Shown: positions 44,130 to 52,475, counted from the stretch's first letter. The stretch is 64,000 nt of DNA from Dyella japonica DSM 16301 (GCF_001010355.1 NZ_JPLA01000012.1:1-64000), one strand, 5' to 3'. Program-made: numbers and translations. The notes: generated by a model not told the origin, from the letters alone.

Positions 44130-45587
44130 TCATCGCTGCTTGGACTCCAGCCAGCCGCCAGTGAAGCCGGCGCGCTCCAGGCCCTTGCGGACATAAGGGT
44201 TCTTGCGCATCACGTTCCAGACGAAACCGCTGCGCCAGTTTTCTATCATCAACACGATGGGGCCCTGGTCGATGCCGATCTGCTTGTCGTCCGCCCAACC
44301 CATATTGGGCACGACGCGGCCTTCGCTCGGCTTGGCGCCCGTATCGTAACTGGGGTTGAAGGCATCCACGAAACCGTACTTGCCATACACCGCGTCACCG
44401 TAGCGCTTCTTCATTTCCAGCAGTGCCGGCACCACGATTTCCGGGGCAAACGCGATGGAGCCGCCGGCCGCGGTGGGCGCGATGGTGCCGTCATCGGAGA
44501 TGTAGTCGAGCCCGGCGCCACGTGCGGTATAGCCGTAGAACGCGCGCGTGCTGCCGTCGTCGCGCTTGACCACGGCATCGCCCGGACCGTTGCACGCGGT
44601 GAGGCCCCAGATGTTCTCGCCGTAGTCTTCCCAATGATTGGGATTGGCGATCGCATAGGAGCGCTGCGCGTAGGTCGCCTCACGGCTGTTCTGGAAGTAG
44701 TCGGTGTTGTGATCTCGGCTCCAGGCGTCCTGGATGCCGCGGAAGTCGACCCACGCATGGCTGTACTGGTGGCCGAACAGCGGCGCGAAGTTGAGGAAGG
44801 TGCGGCCCTGGAACTGGCCCCACTGCTTGGGATAGGTCTTGGTCCAGGCCTGCCACGCGTCGTCGCTCACCGGATGGCTGGGCGAACCCATGGCCAGCAC
44901 GTACACCATCATGCCCTCGTCGTAGCCTTTCCAGTTGGCCGGGATGAACTTGCCACCCGGCGTCCAGCCCATGCTGATCAACGGTGCCTTGGGCTGCATC
45001 CAGGTCCATTCGACCCGCTTGTAGATCGCGTCCGCCAGCTCGCGGATCTGCTTTTCCTTGGCGGTATGGCGATCGAAATACGTTTGTGCGAACAGCGCGC
45101 CGCTGATCAGCCAGGCGGTGTCCACGCTCGACAGCTCGACGCCGCGCCCGTAGCGCTTGCCGGTCTTCATGTCGAGGAAGTGGTAGAAGAAGCCGTGATT
45201 GCCGCTGGCGTCGTCTTCGCTGTCGTTCTGCGTGGCGTCGTTGAAGAAGCGCAGCGTGGCCAGCGTGCGATCCACCGCCTGCTCACGCGTCACATAGCCG
45301 CGCTCCGCGCCAACACCATAGGCGGTTAGCCCGAAACCCACCGAGGCGATGCTGGCGAACGAGTCACCCGGCCAATGATCGGGAATCAACCCGGTCTTCG
45401 GATCCGCGCTGTCCCAGAACCACTGGAAAGTACGCTGTTCCAGTTCGTCGATGGCGGCGCGCTGGTCTTTGGGCAGCGCGTTGTACTTGAGCCCGGTGGC
45501 GGCATCGGACGCAGGCGCCGCCCAGGCGGTGCCGATGGCGAGCGTGAGAGCGCCGACCAGGACGGCGCGAAGGAGTGGCTTGATCAT
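44130..45587 (-). CDS. Exported PF10091/GH144-type glucanase (annotated as glucoamylase family)
   Basis: 485-residue enzyme with a signal peptide (MIKPLLRAVLVGALTLAIGT, cleaved after AWA). It belongs to the PF10091 group, usually named glucoamylase family protein, whose characterised members form GH144 and are endo-beta-1,2-glucanases. Recognisable blocks include RTFQWFWDSADPKTGLIPD, GFGLTAYGVGAERGYVTREQA, VDTAWLISGALFAQTYFD and YDEGMMVYVLAMGSPSHPV. It lies directly between a TonB receptor and a binding-protein gene, 3 nt from the latter, so it works on polymer in the periplasm or outer membrane. Activity on beta-1,2-glucan is inferred from the family. Confidence 0.85.
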   Translation of the reverse strand: MIKPLLRAVLVGALTLAIGTAWAAPASDAATGLKYNALPKDQRAAIDELEQRTFQWFWDSADPKTGLIPDHWPGDSFASIASVGFGLTAYGVGAERGYVTREQAVDRTLATLRFFNDATQNDSEDDASGNHGFFYHFLDMKTGKRYGRGVELSSVDTAWLISGALFAQTYFDRHTAKEKQIRELADAIYKRVEWTWMQPKAPLISMGWTPGGKFIPANWKGYDEGMMVYVLAMGSPSHPVSDDAWQAWTKTYPKQWGQFQGRTFLNFAPLFGHQYSHAWVDFRGIQDAWSRDHNTDYFQNSREATYAQRSYAIANPNHWEDYGENIWGLTACNGPGDAVVKRDDGSTRAFYGYTARGAGLDYISDDGTIAPTAAGGSIAFAPEIVVPALLEMKKRYGDAVYGKYGFVDAFNPSYDTGAKPSEGRVVPNMGWADDKQIGIDQGPIVLMIENWRSGFVWNVMRKNPYVRKGLERAGFTGGWLESKQR

Positions 45588-45606
45588 GATCCGCTGCTCT
45601 TAAAGA

Positions 45607-45628
45607 GAGGCCCGCAAGTGCGGGCCTC
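45607..45628 (-). terminator. Hairpin between the Oar-like receptor and the GH144-type gene
   Basis: GAGGCCCGC pairs with GCGGGCCTC around AAGT. On the minus strand it is followed by TCTTTAAG, a weak T-run. As in the GlcNAc operon, a partial terminator directly follows the receptor gene. A second small palindrome, GCCGTCATCATGACGGC, lies next to it at 45634-45650. Confidence 0.65.
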
Positions 45629-45666
45629 GAAGTGCCGTCATCATGACGGCCATGGGGGGGTGCCAC

Positions 45667-48600
45667 TTAGAAGTTGATACCTGCAGTGACCTTGAGCGTA
45701 CGCGGATAACCCGTGATATCGCCCGTGGGGTTGTAGATCACCTGACGCTTGTTGAGCACACCGTTCTCGCCGATGGTCTCGATGTAGTTGACGTAGTTGT
45801 TCCAGTTGAACGCATTGAGCAGGTCGATGCGCACATAGGCGTTGAGGTTGCCGTAGATCTTGAAGTTCTTGGTCGCCTGGAAATCGATGTCGCGGTAACC
45901 GAACACCTTGCCACCGATCAGGAACTTGCCTTCGCCCGGCGGACGGATCGCGAAGTTAAGGCAACCGCCGCCGTTGGTGAAGCCGCTGTCGTAGCCTGGC
46001 GCGGGTGCGCCGTAGCAGGACAGGCCAAGATCAGGCACAGGCGTGGCCAAGGTCAGCTTGCTGCCGAACACGAAGCCCCACGGACCGTCGAGCGAGCCCG
46101 TAGCCACCAGGCGATGCTTGGCAACGCCCGGGGCGGCCGAGTACGGATAGTTGCCGATCTTCTCGTAGTCGAACGCGTATTGGTCGGTCGGATCGTTGTT
46201 GTCGTTGTTCTGCACGGCGTTCGTGTAGGTGTACGCGAACGATGCGCTCCAGTGCGAATCCACCGTATACGGCTTCTCGGCGGAGATCAGGAACTGGTTG
46301 GTCTTGGTCTGCAGGCCGTTGTTGCCAATGATCAGCGTACCGTAGCCCGGGATGCCGAAGCTCCACGGCTGGCTGCCGCCGCCCCAGAACGTGCCGTCCG
46401 GACGACGGTTGCCCAGGGTGTACACGATGCCGTCGTGGCTCTTGATGTTCACAAAGGCGACGCTGGTGTTCCACTCGCCGATCTGATTGCGCATGCCGAT
46501 GCTCAGCTGATCGGAATACGGCGCCTTGAGGTTGTTGTTGATCATGTCAACTTCCTTGCCGGCGTTGCTGTTGGCAACGAGCGCTTGCAAGGCAGGAATG
46601 CTCAGGTAGGCCGGGTTCCAGGCCAGGCAGGTGGCGCTGGGCGTGCACGGCTGCGACGGCGTGTTGAAGAACAGCGTGGGCTGGGACAGCACCGACTTGG
46701 TCTCTTCCACCTGCAGCGATTCGTACAGGTTGCGATCGTACGAACGACCCCAACCGCCGAAGATCACGTGCGCCTCATCGCCGAACAGATCGTTGGAGAA
46801 GCCCAGGCGCGGCTGGATCTCGTTCTTCTTCGCCTTGCGGTTGCTGCCGTTGGAAATGTAGTCGTTGATGTTCACGCCGCCCATGGCGAGCGACTGTGCA
46901 TAGGTCTGCCCCGCCGGTCCGTTCGGGTCCTGCGAATTGAGCGCGGACACCACGCCAGCCGGCGTCTGGTAGTCGAGGTACGAAGGCGTCTTCTCGTAGT
47001 CCCAACGCACGCCCAGGTTGAACGTCCAGTGGTCGTCGACCTGCCAGTCGTCCTGGATGTAGGTGCCGAACTGCTTGTCGCGGCTGGTCGCCACCGGGCT
47101 CTGGCCCGGCGTCGGGTTGCCGAACTGCACCTTGTACGGGATGGACTCGGTGCCATCCGGACCCACCGCATAGGTGTACAACGCGTTGGTGTCGCCCGCG
47201 TCCTGCGCGGTCAGCTTCACCGACTTGAACTTCACGCCCATCTTGATCACGTGGTCGCCATGCCACTGGATGTCGTTGAGGGTGAAGTCGTCGGAGATCG
47301 CCGGACCCTTCTGGCCCTTGTTCTGGTACGACAGCGGCGAGGAGCCGTCCACCAGCAGCGTGGAGTTCTGGTCGCTGGCATCGGTGTACGACGCGCCGTA
47401 GCCCGTGGTGATGGGCGTGGGGTTGTACTGGGCGTCTTCGTACGTCGCCTGCAGGCGGTTGAACCAGCTGTCGGTGCTGTGATCCCAACGCAGGTCGAAA
47501 CGCTTGTCGGTGTTGCGCGTATTGAGCGAGGCGTTGGCCGTGCTGTTGCCGCCGATGCCGCTGATGGCGGTTTCGTCACGGTACTTGCCGCTCACTTCGA
47601 TGCGGTCGCGATCGGTCGGCTCCCAGTCCACCTTGCCGAACCAGTTGTTCTCCTTGAACGGCAGGTTGGCCGGGCCGATGCCGGCCTGCGCGCTCGCCGG
47701 CAGATTGGCCCACAGGGCAGAGTTGCCCGTGGGTACCACGGTGATCGGGCTGTTGAATTCCTTGCCTTCATAGGCGAGGTAGAAATGCGCCTGATCCTTG
47801 AGGATGGGGCCGCCGATGTCGAAGCCGTAATCCTTCTCTTTGGAATCGACCTTCTTGTTGTTCGCCTGCTCAGAAGGCGTCTCTGCGCGCATGGCGGTGT
47901 TGGTGAAGCTGCCGAACACGTCGCCGTGGAACTCATTGGTGCCCGACTTGGTTTCGGCAGTCACGGCCGCGCTGGAGAGCTGGTCGTACTCAGCCTTGTA
48001 GTTGGACGTGATGACCTTGTACTCGGCCACCGCCAGCTGCGGGAACGGATTGCCCTGGCTGTTGTTTTGGCCGGTGACGCCGCCGGGCAGCACGTAGTTC
48101 TTCTGGCCCACGCCGTCGATATAGACGTTGATGTTGGAGCTGGCCTGCGCGCCCGAGCGCAGGCTGGTGTTGCCGTTGGCGTCGCGCGTGAACACCATGC
48201 CCGGCACGGTGTCGGCGAATTCGAGGAAGTTGCGCGAGGCAGCCGGCGTGGTTTCGATCTGGCGCAGGGACACCAGCTGGCCCACTTCGGAGGTCTTCAC
48301 TTCCTGCAGCGTGGTGGCCGAGACCGTCACGCCGCCCAGGTTCTGCGCATTGGCTTCAGCCGGCGCTGCCGCCGCGGCCTGCTGCGCCGTGAGGTTCAGG
48401 GTGAAGGTGGAAGCCACCGTCACCGTCACCGTGCGCGCGGTGCCCGGACCGGCATCCACCTGATAGGTGCCCGGCGGCAAACCGACCAGCGCGTAGCTGC
48501 CGTCCTTGTCCGAATGTGTGCGGCGGGTAGCGCCCGTGGCGGTGTTCTTGGCCACCACGTCGACATCGGCGGGAGCCTGGCCGCGAATGTTCGCATCCGA

Positions 48601-48696
48601 GCTCTGCGCCCACGAGATTGCCGGCACGGAAGAGGCCATCGCGAGGGCAATGGCGGTAGCTAGTAAACGTTTACTTTTTTGGCGTTGATTATTCAT
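45667..48696 (-). CDS. TonB-dependent receptor, Oar-like with N-terminal carboxypeptidase-regulatory domain
   Basis: 1009-residue outer-membrane receptor. A signal peptide (ending ISWAQ, about residue 31) is followed by a CarboxypepD_reg beta-sandwich (residues about 35-105, with GSYALVGLPPGTYQVDAG). Then come the plug (VKTSEVGQLVSLRQIETTPAASRNFLEFADTVPG, described) and a large barrel ending TLKVTAGINF. This Oar type differs from the two receptors of the GlcNAc region. It heads the leftward glucan operon, so it should bring the polymer or large oligosaccharides into the periplasm. AGGGGAG precedes the ATG; a palindromic operator lies inside codons 8-12. Confidence 0.92.
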   Translation of the reverse strand: MNNQRQKSKRLLATAIALAMASSVPAISWAQSSDANIRGQAPADVDVVAKNTATGATRRTHSDKDGSYALVGLPPGTYQVDAGPGTARTVTVTVASTFTLNLTAQQAAAAAPAEANAQNLGGVTVSATTLQEVKTSEVGQLVSLRQIETTPAASRNFLEFADTVPGMVFTRDANGNTSLRSGAQASSNINVYIDGVGQKNYVLPGGVTGQNNSQGNPFPQLAVAEYKVITSNYKAEYDQLSSAAVTAETKSGTNEFHGDVFGSFTNTAMRAETPSEQANNKKVDSKEKDYGFDIGGPILKDQAHFYLAYEGKEFNSPITVVPTGNSALWANLPASAQAGIGPANLPFKENNWFGKVDWEPTDRDRIEVSGKYRDETAISGIGGNSTANASLNTRNTDKRFDLRWDHSTDSWFNRLQATYEDAQYNPTPITTGYGASYTDASDQNSTLLVDGSSPLSYQNKGQKGPAISDDFTLNDIQWHGDHVIKMGVKFKSVKLTAQDAGDTNALYTYAVGPDGTESIPYKVQFGNPTPGQSPVATSRDKQFGTYIQDDWQVDDHWTFNLGVRWDYEKTPSYLDYQTPAGVVSALNSQDPNGPAGQTYAQSLAMGGVNINDYISNGSNRKAKKNEIQPRLGFSNDLFGDEAHVIFGGWGRSYDRNLYESLQVEETKSVLSQPTLFFNTPSQPCTPSATCLAWNPAYLSIPALQALVANSNAGKEVDMINNNLKAPYSDQLSIGMRNQIGEWNTSVAFVNIKSHDGIVYTLGNRRPDGTFWGGGSQPWSFGIPGYGTLIIGNNGLQTKTNQFLISAEKPYTVDSHWSASFAYTYTNAVQNNDNNDPTDQYAFDYEKIGNYPYSAAPGVAKHRLVATGSLDGPWGFVFGSKLTLATPVPDLGLSCYGAPAPGYDSGFTNGGGCLNFAIRPPGEGKFLIGGKVFGYRDIDFQATKNFKIYGNLNAYVRIDLLNAFNWNNYVNYIETIGENGVLNKRQVIYNPTGDITGYPRTLKVTAGINF
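48662..48675. promoter_or_regulatory. Intragenic operator-like palindrome in the Oar-like receptor gene
   Basis: Perfect 14-bp palindrome AGTAAACGTTTACT at 21-34 nt into the receptor coding sequence, encoding part of KSKRLL. It is the best match to the GTAAACGWTTWC boxes of this locus. A repressor bound here could block elongation, or the real promoter may lie very close. Confidence 0.55.
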
Positions 48697-48728
48697 AAGG
48701 TGTCTCCCCTCCCACAAAAGGCCGCCGC

Positions 48729-49775
48729 TCAGACGAGCGCCGGAGGCTGTTTCGTTGCTACGTTGGTCTGATGAGCTCCGCACGACTCACGCACGACGAC
48801 GTCGCAACGCAAAGTGCGGCTGTTGGAGCCGGTGTGCCCCTTGCCTTCCATGAGCTCGGTAAGCAGGAGCAGTGCGCTCTTGCCCAAATCTGCAATGCTG
48901 ACGCCCACGGTACTGAGCGATGGGGTCACGTACCGTGCGATCAGGATGTCGTCGAAACCGGCCAGCGCGATGTCCTCGGGGACTTTCACGCCAGCCTCTT
49001 TGAAGGCCATCAGGCAGCCCACGGCCGTCATGTCGTTGGCAGCGAACACGGCACGCGGCCGCTTGGCCTGCGCCAGTATTTCCTGACCGGCGCGATAACC
49101 CGATTCCTCGGTGAAGTCGCCGGCAATGATGTTGAGCTTGGCCTTGGGCGCGTGCTTGGCCATCGCCGCGCGATAGCCCTTTTCGCGCTCTTGCGAATCG
49201 TAGTTGCCGGCCGGGCCGGTGATGAAGGCCACCGATTCGTGACCTGCATCGAGCAGGTGCTTCACCATTGCCTGGGCGCCGGCGATGTTGTCGATGTTGA
49301 TCGACGGATAGCGCGCATGGTCGACCGGACTGTCCAGCAGCACGGCCGGCAGGTCCGACGGCAGGTTCCCGTCAAGGAACGGACCGTCGACGAATTCGGA
49401 AAGAATGATCATGCCGTCCACCCGGCCACGCATGGTGCGCACCGCCGCCGCAGCGTCTTCCACGCCGTCGTGCGAGCTGGACACCAGCAGATGCAGGCCC
49501 TTGGCGCGGGCCGCCAGATCGATGCCGCGGATCAGCTCGGAGAAGAACTCGCCGTACAGGTCGGGCAGCACCGCACCGATCGTGTGGGTGCGGCCGGTGA
49601 TCAGGCTGCGTGCGGCCGAATCGGGCACGTAGTGCAGATGGGCGGCGGCTTTGCGCACGGCATTCTGCGTTTCCGTGGTGACCCCGCCCAGGCCATTGAG
49701 CACACGGGATACCGAGGCGATCGAGACTTTCGCCTCCCGCGCCACATCCTTGATGGTGGCCTTCTTGGTGGTCAC
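48729..49775 (-). CDS. LacI-family regulator of the beta-glucan locus
   Basis: 348-residue LacI-family repressor with the helix-turn-helix TIKDVAREAKVSIASVSRVLNG at residues 7-28 and a sugar-sensing domain. It lies 32 nt upstream of the receptor gene and in the same direction, so both could share a transcript. A GTAAACGTTTTC box lies 55 nt upstream of its start, which suggests autorepression. The inducer is probably a short beta-glucan. The hinge and HTH recognition helix differ clearly from NagQ, matching the different operator sequences. Confidence 0.9.
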   Translation of the reverse strand: MTTKKATIKDVAREAKVSIASVSRVLNGLGGVTTETQNAVRKAAAHLHYVPDSAARSLITGRTHTIGAVLPDLYGEFFSELIRGIDLAARAKGLHLLVSSSHDGVEDAAAAVRTMRGRVDGMIILSEFVDGPFLDGNLPSDLPAVLLDSPVDHARYPSINIDNIAGAQAMVKHLLDAGHESVAFITGPAGNYDSQEREKGYRAAMAKHAPKAKLNIIAGDFTEESGYRAGQEILAQAKRPRAVFAANDMTAVGCLMAFKEAGVKVPEDIALAGFDDILIARYVTPSLSTVGVSIADLGKSALLLLTELMEGKGHTGSNSRTLRCDVVVRESCGAHQTNVATKQPPALV

Positions 49776-49829
49776 ATCGGCTCCTAGGACAGGGCGGCTG
49801 GGGATTCCCCGGCGGCGCTGCGGCGGAAC

Positions 49830-49841
49830 GTAAACGTTTTC
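49830..49841. promoter_or_regulatory. Operator upstream of the lacI-type gene
   Basis: GTAAACGTTTTC, one mismatch from a perfect palindrome, 55 nt before the regulator's start. It shares GTAAACG with the boxes at 39907-39922 and 48662-48675, which makes a three-site local regulon. Confidence 0.6.
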
Positions 49842-50020
49842 ATCGAAACTTGTAAAGCCACCATTTCGCGCTTTTTTCGCTGCGCTGCAAAACTTTCAAG
49901 CATAAGAACTTGCGACCCGGAGGCGCAGCAACGCCGCCGCCTGGACTGTCGTCCATACGGCGTCGCAACATCGAACGCTAAAATTTCGGTAGGGAACCAG
50001 ACATCGATGTGAACGAATCG

Positions 50021-50812
50021 TCAGCCTGCCGTAGCTTTGCGATGGGCAAACATCCACGGCCACAGCGCCGGCGAGTCGTAGGTGGGCACCCAGGAACCGT
50101 GGTTCACGCCGGGGAATTCGGTGTAGCGCACTTCGTCGCCAGCGTGGGTCAGCGCCTTGTTCATGGCGCGCGAGTCGGCCGGCGGGACCTGGTCGTCGAT
50201 CGCGCCATGGAAGATCCACATCGGCGTCGGCTTCACCCGACTGGCCACCCAGGCGTAGGGATCGGCGCCGCTGGGCACGCCGTAGACCTTCAGCTCCGGC
50301 ATGTCATCGAGTCCGAGGATGCCGCCGCACACGGGCGCGGCCGCAGCGAACATGCCCGGATGATCGACCGCCAGCTGCCACACGCCGTAGCCACCCATCG
50401 AGAGGCCGGTCAGGTAGAGCCGCGAGCGATCGCCGTGATAGGTCGCGATGCTTTGCTCCAGCGCCGCCACGGCGGCGCGTTCCACTTCGCCGCTCCACAC
50501 CGTGTCGTCGGGCGCCTGGGGAGCCACCACCACGGCGGGAAACGCATCGCCATGTTTTTCCAGCCACGGCGGCAGGCCCTGCTTGAGCTGGGCCTGGTTG
50601 TCGCTGCCGCGCTCGCCGCTGCCGTGCAGGAACAACACCACCGGCCAGGCGCGATCCGCGCTCCAGCCGGTGGGCACGAAGACCTGGAAGGGATAGCGGT
50701 GGCCATCCACGGTCACTTCGCTGGCGACGAAGTGCGCGTCAGTGGCCTGCGCCGATCCGGCTAAGCCAAGCAGCAGCGAGGCTGCCATCCATCCCACTCG
50801 CTTCATCAGCAT
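50021..50812 (-). CDS. Exported alpha/beta hydrolase (esterase/peptidase-like)
   Basis: 263-residue secreted serine hydrolase. The signal peptide spans residues 1-23 (ending AGSAQA). VVLFLHGSGERGSDN forms the oxyanion region, the nucleophile is S138 in LTGLSMGGYG, and DDQVPP and GVNHGSW supply the Asp and His of the triad. This architecture matches polyhydroxybutyrate-depolymerase-like and feruloyl/acyl esterases. The position beside a glucan locus suggests, but does not prove, action on ester-substituted polysaccharide. The ATG at 50812 has GGAGAG 7 nt upstream; an ATG two codons later is equally in frame. Confidence 0.85.
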   Translation of the reverse strand: MLMKRVGWMAASLLLGLAGSAQATDAHFVASEVTVDGHRYPFQVFVPTGWSADRAWPVVLFLHGSGERGSDNQAQLKQGLPPWLEKHGDAFPAVVVAPQAPDDTVWSGEVERAAVAALEQSIATYHGDRSRLYLTGLSMGGYGVWQLAVDHPGMFAAAAPVCGGILGLDDMPELKVYGVPSGADPYAWVASRVKPTPMWIFHGAIDDQVPPADSRAMNKALTHAGDEVRYTEFPGVNHGSWVPTYDSPALWPWMFAHRKATAG

Positions 50813-50864
50813 GTCCGCACTCTCCGTCAGTCGATGCCCCGGAGAGTACAGACCGCGCGACGGA

Positions 50865-51434
50865 TCAGGCCAGAGCAGCAAGAACCTGCTCAGTGGAACG
50901 CACGCGACCCAGGCGCGGGAAGATGTGCTCCACCGCGAAGCGATGGTGCGCGGCATCGCCCGAGCTCATGGCGTCTTCCACCAGCACCTGATTGAAGCCC
51001 AGTTCGAAGGCCTGGCGCGCGGTCGATTCCACGCCGATATTGGTGGAAATGCCGGCCAGCACGATCTGCGTGATGCCGCGACGGCGCAGCTGCAGCTCCA
51101 GTTCGGTGCCATAGAAGGCGCCCCACTGGCGCTTGGTGATGTGCAGGTCGCCCTCGGCCACCGCCAGCTCATCGGCGTAGTCCCACCAGTTGTCCGGCAG
51201 GGTGAAGTTGCGTGCCGGCTCGTCCGTCAGGGGACGCAGCATGTCGCCGGCATCGGCCGACCAGCCGACACGCACCAACGCCACGGGCGCCTTCAGCTCG
51301 CGAAAACGCGCCGCCAGGCGACCGGCACGGGCAAACACCTCAGCGCTGGCATGCGGGCCCGCGCCGAACGGGGCGATACCCTTCTGCAGGTCGATCAGGA
51401 CGAGCGCGGTGCTGCGGGGATCAAGCTTTTCCAT
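50865..51434 (-). CDS. Isochorismatase-family cysteine-hydrolase-fold protein lacking the active-site Cys
   Basis: 189-residue cytosolic protein of the isochorismatase fold. D15 (ALVLIDLQKG) and K101 (ITKRQWGAFYGT) of the catalytic triad are present. The third position, normally Cys in nicotinamidases and amidohydrolases, is G134 in AGISTNIGVESTAR. EntB-type isochorismatases also lack this Cys, so hydrolysis of a vinyl ether or an altered mechanism is possible; the substrate is unknown. The gene is divergent from a TetR regulator whose tandem palindromes lie in the gap, so it is probably repressed by that protein. Confidence 0.85.
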   Translation of the reverse strand: MEKLDPRSTALVLIDLQKGIAPFGAGPHASAEVFARAGRLAARFRELKAPVALVRVGWSADAGDMLRPLTDEPARNFTLPDNWWDYADELAVAEGDLHITKRQWGAFYGTELELQLRRRGITQIVLAGISTNIGVESTARQAFELGFNQVLVEDAMSSGDAAHHRFAVEHIFPRLGRVRSTEQVLAALA

Positions 51435-51540
51435 GGGATAACTCCAGCGATGTGCGGGGATCAGGCAGGGATTGCGCCGGCATCAACGTACAATCGACCC
51501 TGTTCGGGCCACGCCCACATGCCGGCTCTAGGGATTATTA

Positions 51541-51581
51541 TGTGAGGACAGCCTCACATTGGAGTTTATGAGGATGTCCTC
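51541..51581. promoter_or_regulatory. Tandem TetR operator candidates
   Basis: Two related inverted repeats: TGTGAGG-ACAG-CCTCACA (51541-51558) and TGAGGA-TG-TCCTC (51569-51581), centred about 26 nt apart. Both share TGAGGA and CCTC half-sites. The second covers the tetR start codon. Two dimers could bind on the same face and control tetR and the divergent isochorismatase-like gene. Confidence 0.6.
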
Positions 51582-52191
51582 GCAAAACACAAGCCAGGGG
51601 GCGCGTGCACCCAGCCGTCGCCGCGGCCACGAACGCGTGGCGGCGCTGCTTTCGGCGGCCTCGGACTGCTTCGTCGAAAAAGGTTTCGACGCCACCACCA
51701 TGACCGAGATCGCCGCCCGCGCTCAGGCCTCGATTGGTTCGCTCTATCAGTTTTTCCCTACCAAGGAAGCCGTGGCCGAGGCGCTGATCACCCAGCATGC
51801 CAACGGCCTGAACGAGCGCATGGAGAGCCTGGTCGCGCAGACGCCCCACTGGTCGACGGAGGAACTTGCGGCCCGGCTGATCCGCACGTTCGCCGACTAC
51901 CGCAAGCAGCATCCGGCGTTCGCCACCCTGGTCGAGGCCGCCGGTTCGCTGCCTACGATGCTGGGCCGCACCATTCGCCAGCGCATGCGCGATTATTTGA
52001 GTCAGATTGTCGCCATTCACGCGCCAGGGATTGCCGCAGGCGAGCTACGTCCGGCAGCGATGGTGGTGCAGCAATTCATGAAGGCCGCAGTCGCACTCGA
52101 AAGCGAGCAACCCGCGAGCCTGCGCAAAGCCGCGCAAAACCAGCTGCAGCAAGCACTTTCGCTCTATCTGCGCGAACTCGCGTCGCGCTGA
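51574..52191 (+). CDS. TetR-family transcriptional repressor
   Basis: 205-residue regulator. The N-terminal HTH is recognisable from AALLSAASDCFVEKGFDATTMTEIAARAQASIGSLYQFFPTKEAV (described), residues about 25-72. The C-terminal part is helical and would bind an inducer. The ATG at 51574 is preferred because GGAG lies 9 nt upstream and ATG 51568 has only a 3-nt spacer. It probably represses itself and the divergent isochorismatase-like hydrolase through the tandem palindromes at its own start. Confidence 0.85.
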   Translation: MSSQNTSQGARAPSRRRGHERVAALLSAASDCFVEKGFDATTMTEIAARAQASIGSLYQFFPTKEAVAEALITQHANGLNERMESLVAQTPHWSTEELAARLIRTFADYRKQHPAFATLVEAAGSLPTMLGRTIRQRMRDYLSQIVAIHAPGIAAGELRPAAMVVQQFMKAAVALESEQPASLRKAAQNQLQQALSLYLRELASR

Positions 52192-52300
52192 TCGCGGCGA
52201 CCACTGTGTCGCACGTGCAACACGTGCGTAGGACGTCCAGCCATCTGGACGTCCGAATGCCTAGCTCGACACGCGATTTAAACATTTTCAAAAGAAACTG

Positions 52301-52329
52301 TTGACAACCCGTCGGACGGGCCATTAGGT
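52301..52329 (+). promoter_or_regulatory. leu/ilv operon promoter
   Basis: TTGACA (52301-52306), 17-nt spacer, TTAGGT (52324-52329). The expected transcription start is about 52336-52338, at the leader ATG. CTGTTGAC at the -35 side and an AGGT -10 ending are shared with the thr promoter. Confidence 0.7.
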
Positions 52330-52337
52330 TCGTCTGC

Positions 52338-52475
52338 ATGTCGCAGCGCAACAGCCATGACCGCATTGCCGAACCGATCCGTCCTCCGACGGTCGCCGGC
52401 CTGCTGCGACTTCGCACCAACCTCCTTCTTGCCCTTGTACTCGTACTCCTTATTACCAACGGAGGTGCGGGCTGA
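52338..52475 (+). CDS. leuL: leu/ilv operon leader peptide, probably leaderless
   Basis: 45-residue frame beginning MSQRNSHDRIAEP. Residues 29-39 are a run of Leu and Val with one Ala and a final Ile (52422-52454). The control run avoids the common CTG and uses CTC, CTT and GTA, which should be slow in this high-GC genome and sensitive to charged tRNA. It is followed by an intrinsic terminator before leuA, the layout of a branched-chain amino-acid attenuator. The ATG is 8 nt after the -10 hexamer, with no room for a Shine-Dalgarno. Confidence 0.85.
   Translation: MSQRNSHDRIAEPIRPPTVAGLLRLRTNLLLALVLVLLITNGGAG
52464..52471 (+). promoter_or_regulatory. Antiterminator arm of the leu attenuator
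   Basis: GGTGCGGG at the end of the leader frame is an exact complement of CCCGCACC at 52526-52533, the 5' arm of the terminator. A ribosome stalled in the Leu/Val codons leaves it free to pair; a ribosome reaching the stop at 52473 covers it. Confidence 0.65.

Noticed and set aside
45643..48663. 1006-codon open frame antisense to the Oar-like receptor
   Set aside because: Shadow of a real receptor gene; repetitive Val/Arg/His-rich translation without domains.
52301..52310. TTGACAACCC before the leu leader as another NagQ-type operator
   Set aside because: Only the TTGACAAC half matches and no inverted half follows; it is better read as the -35 element.
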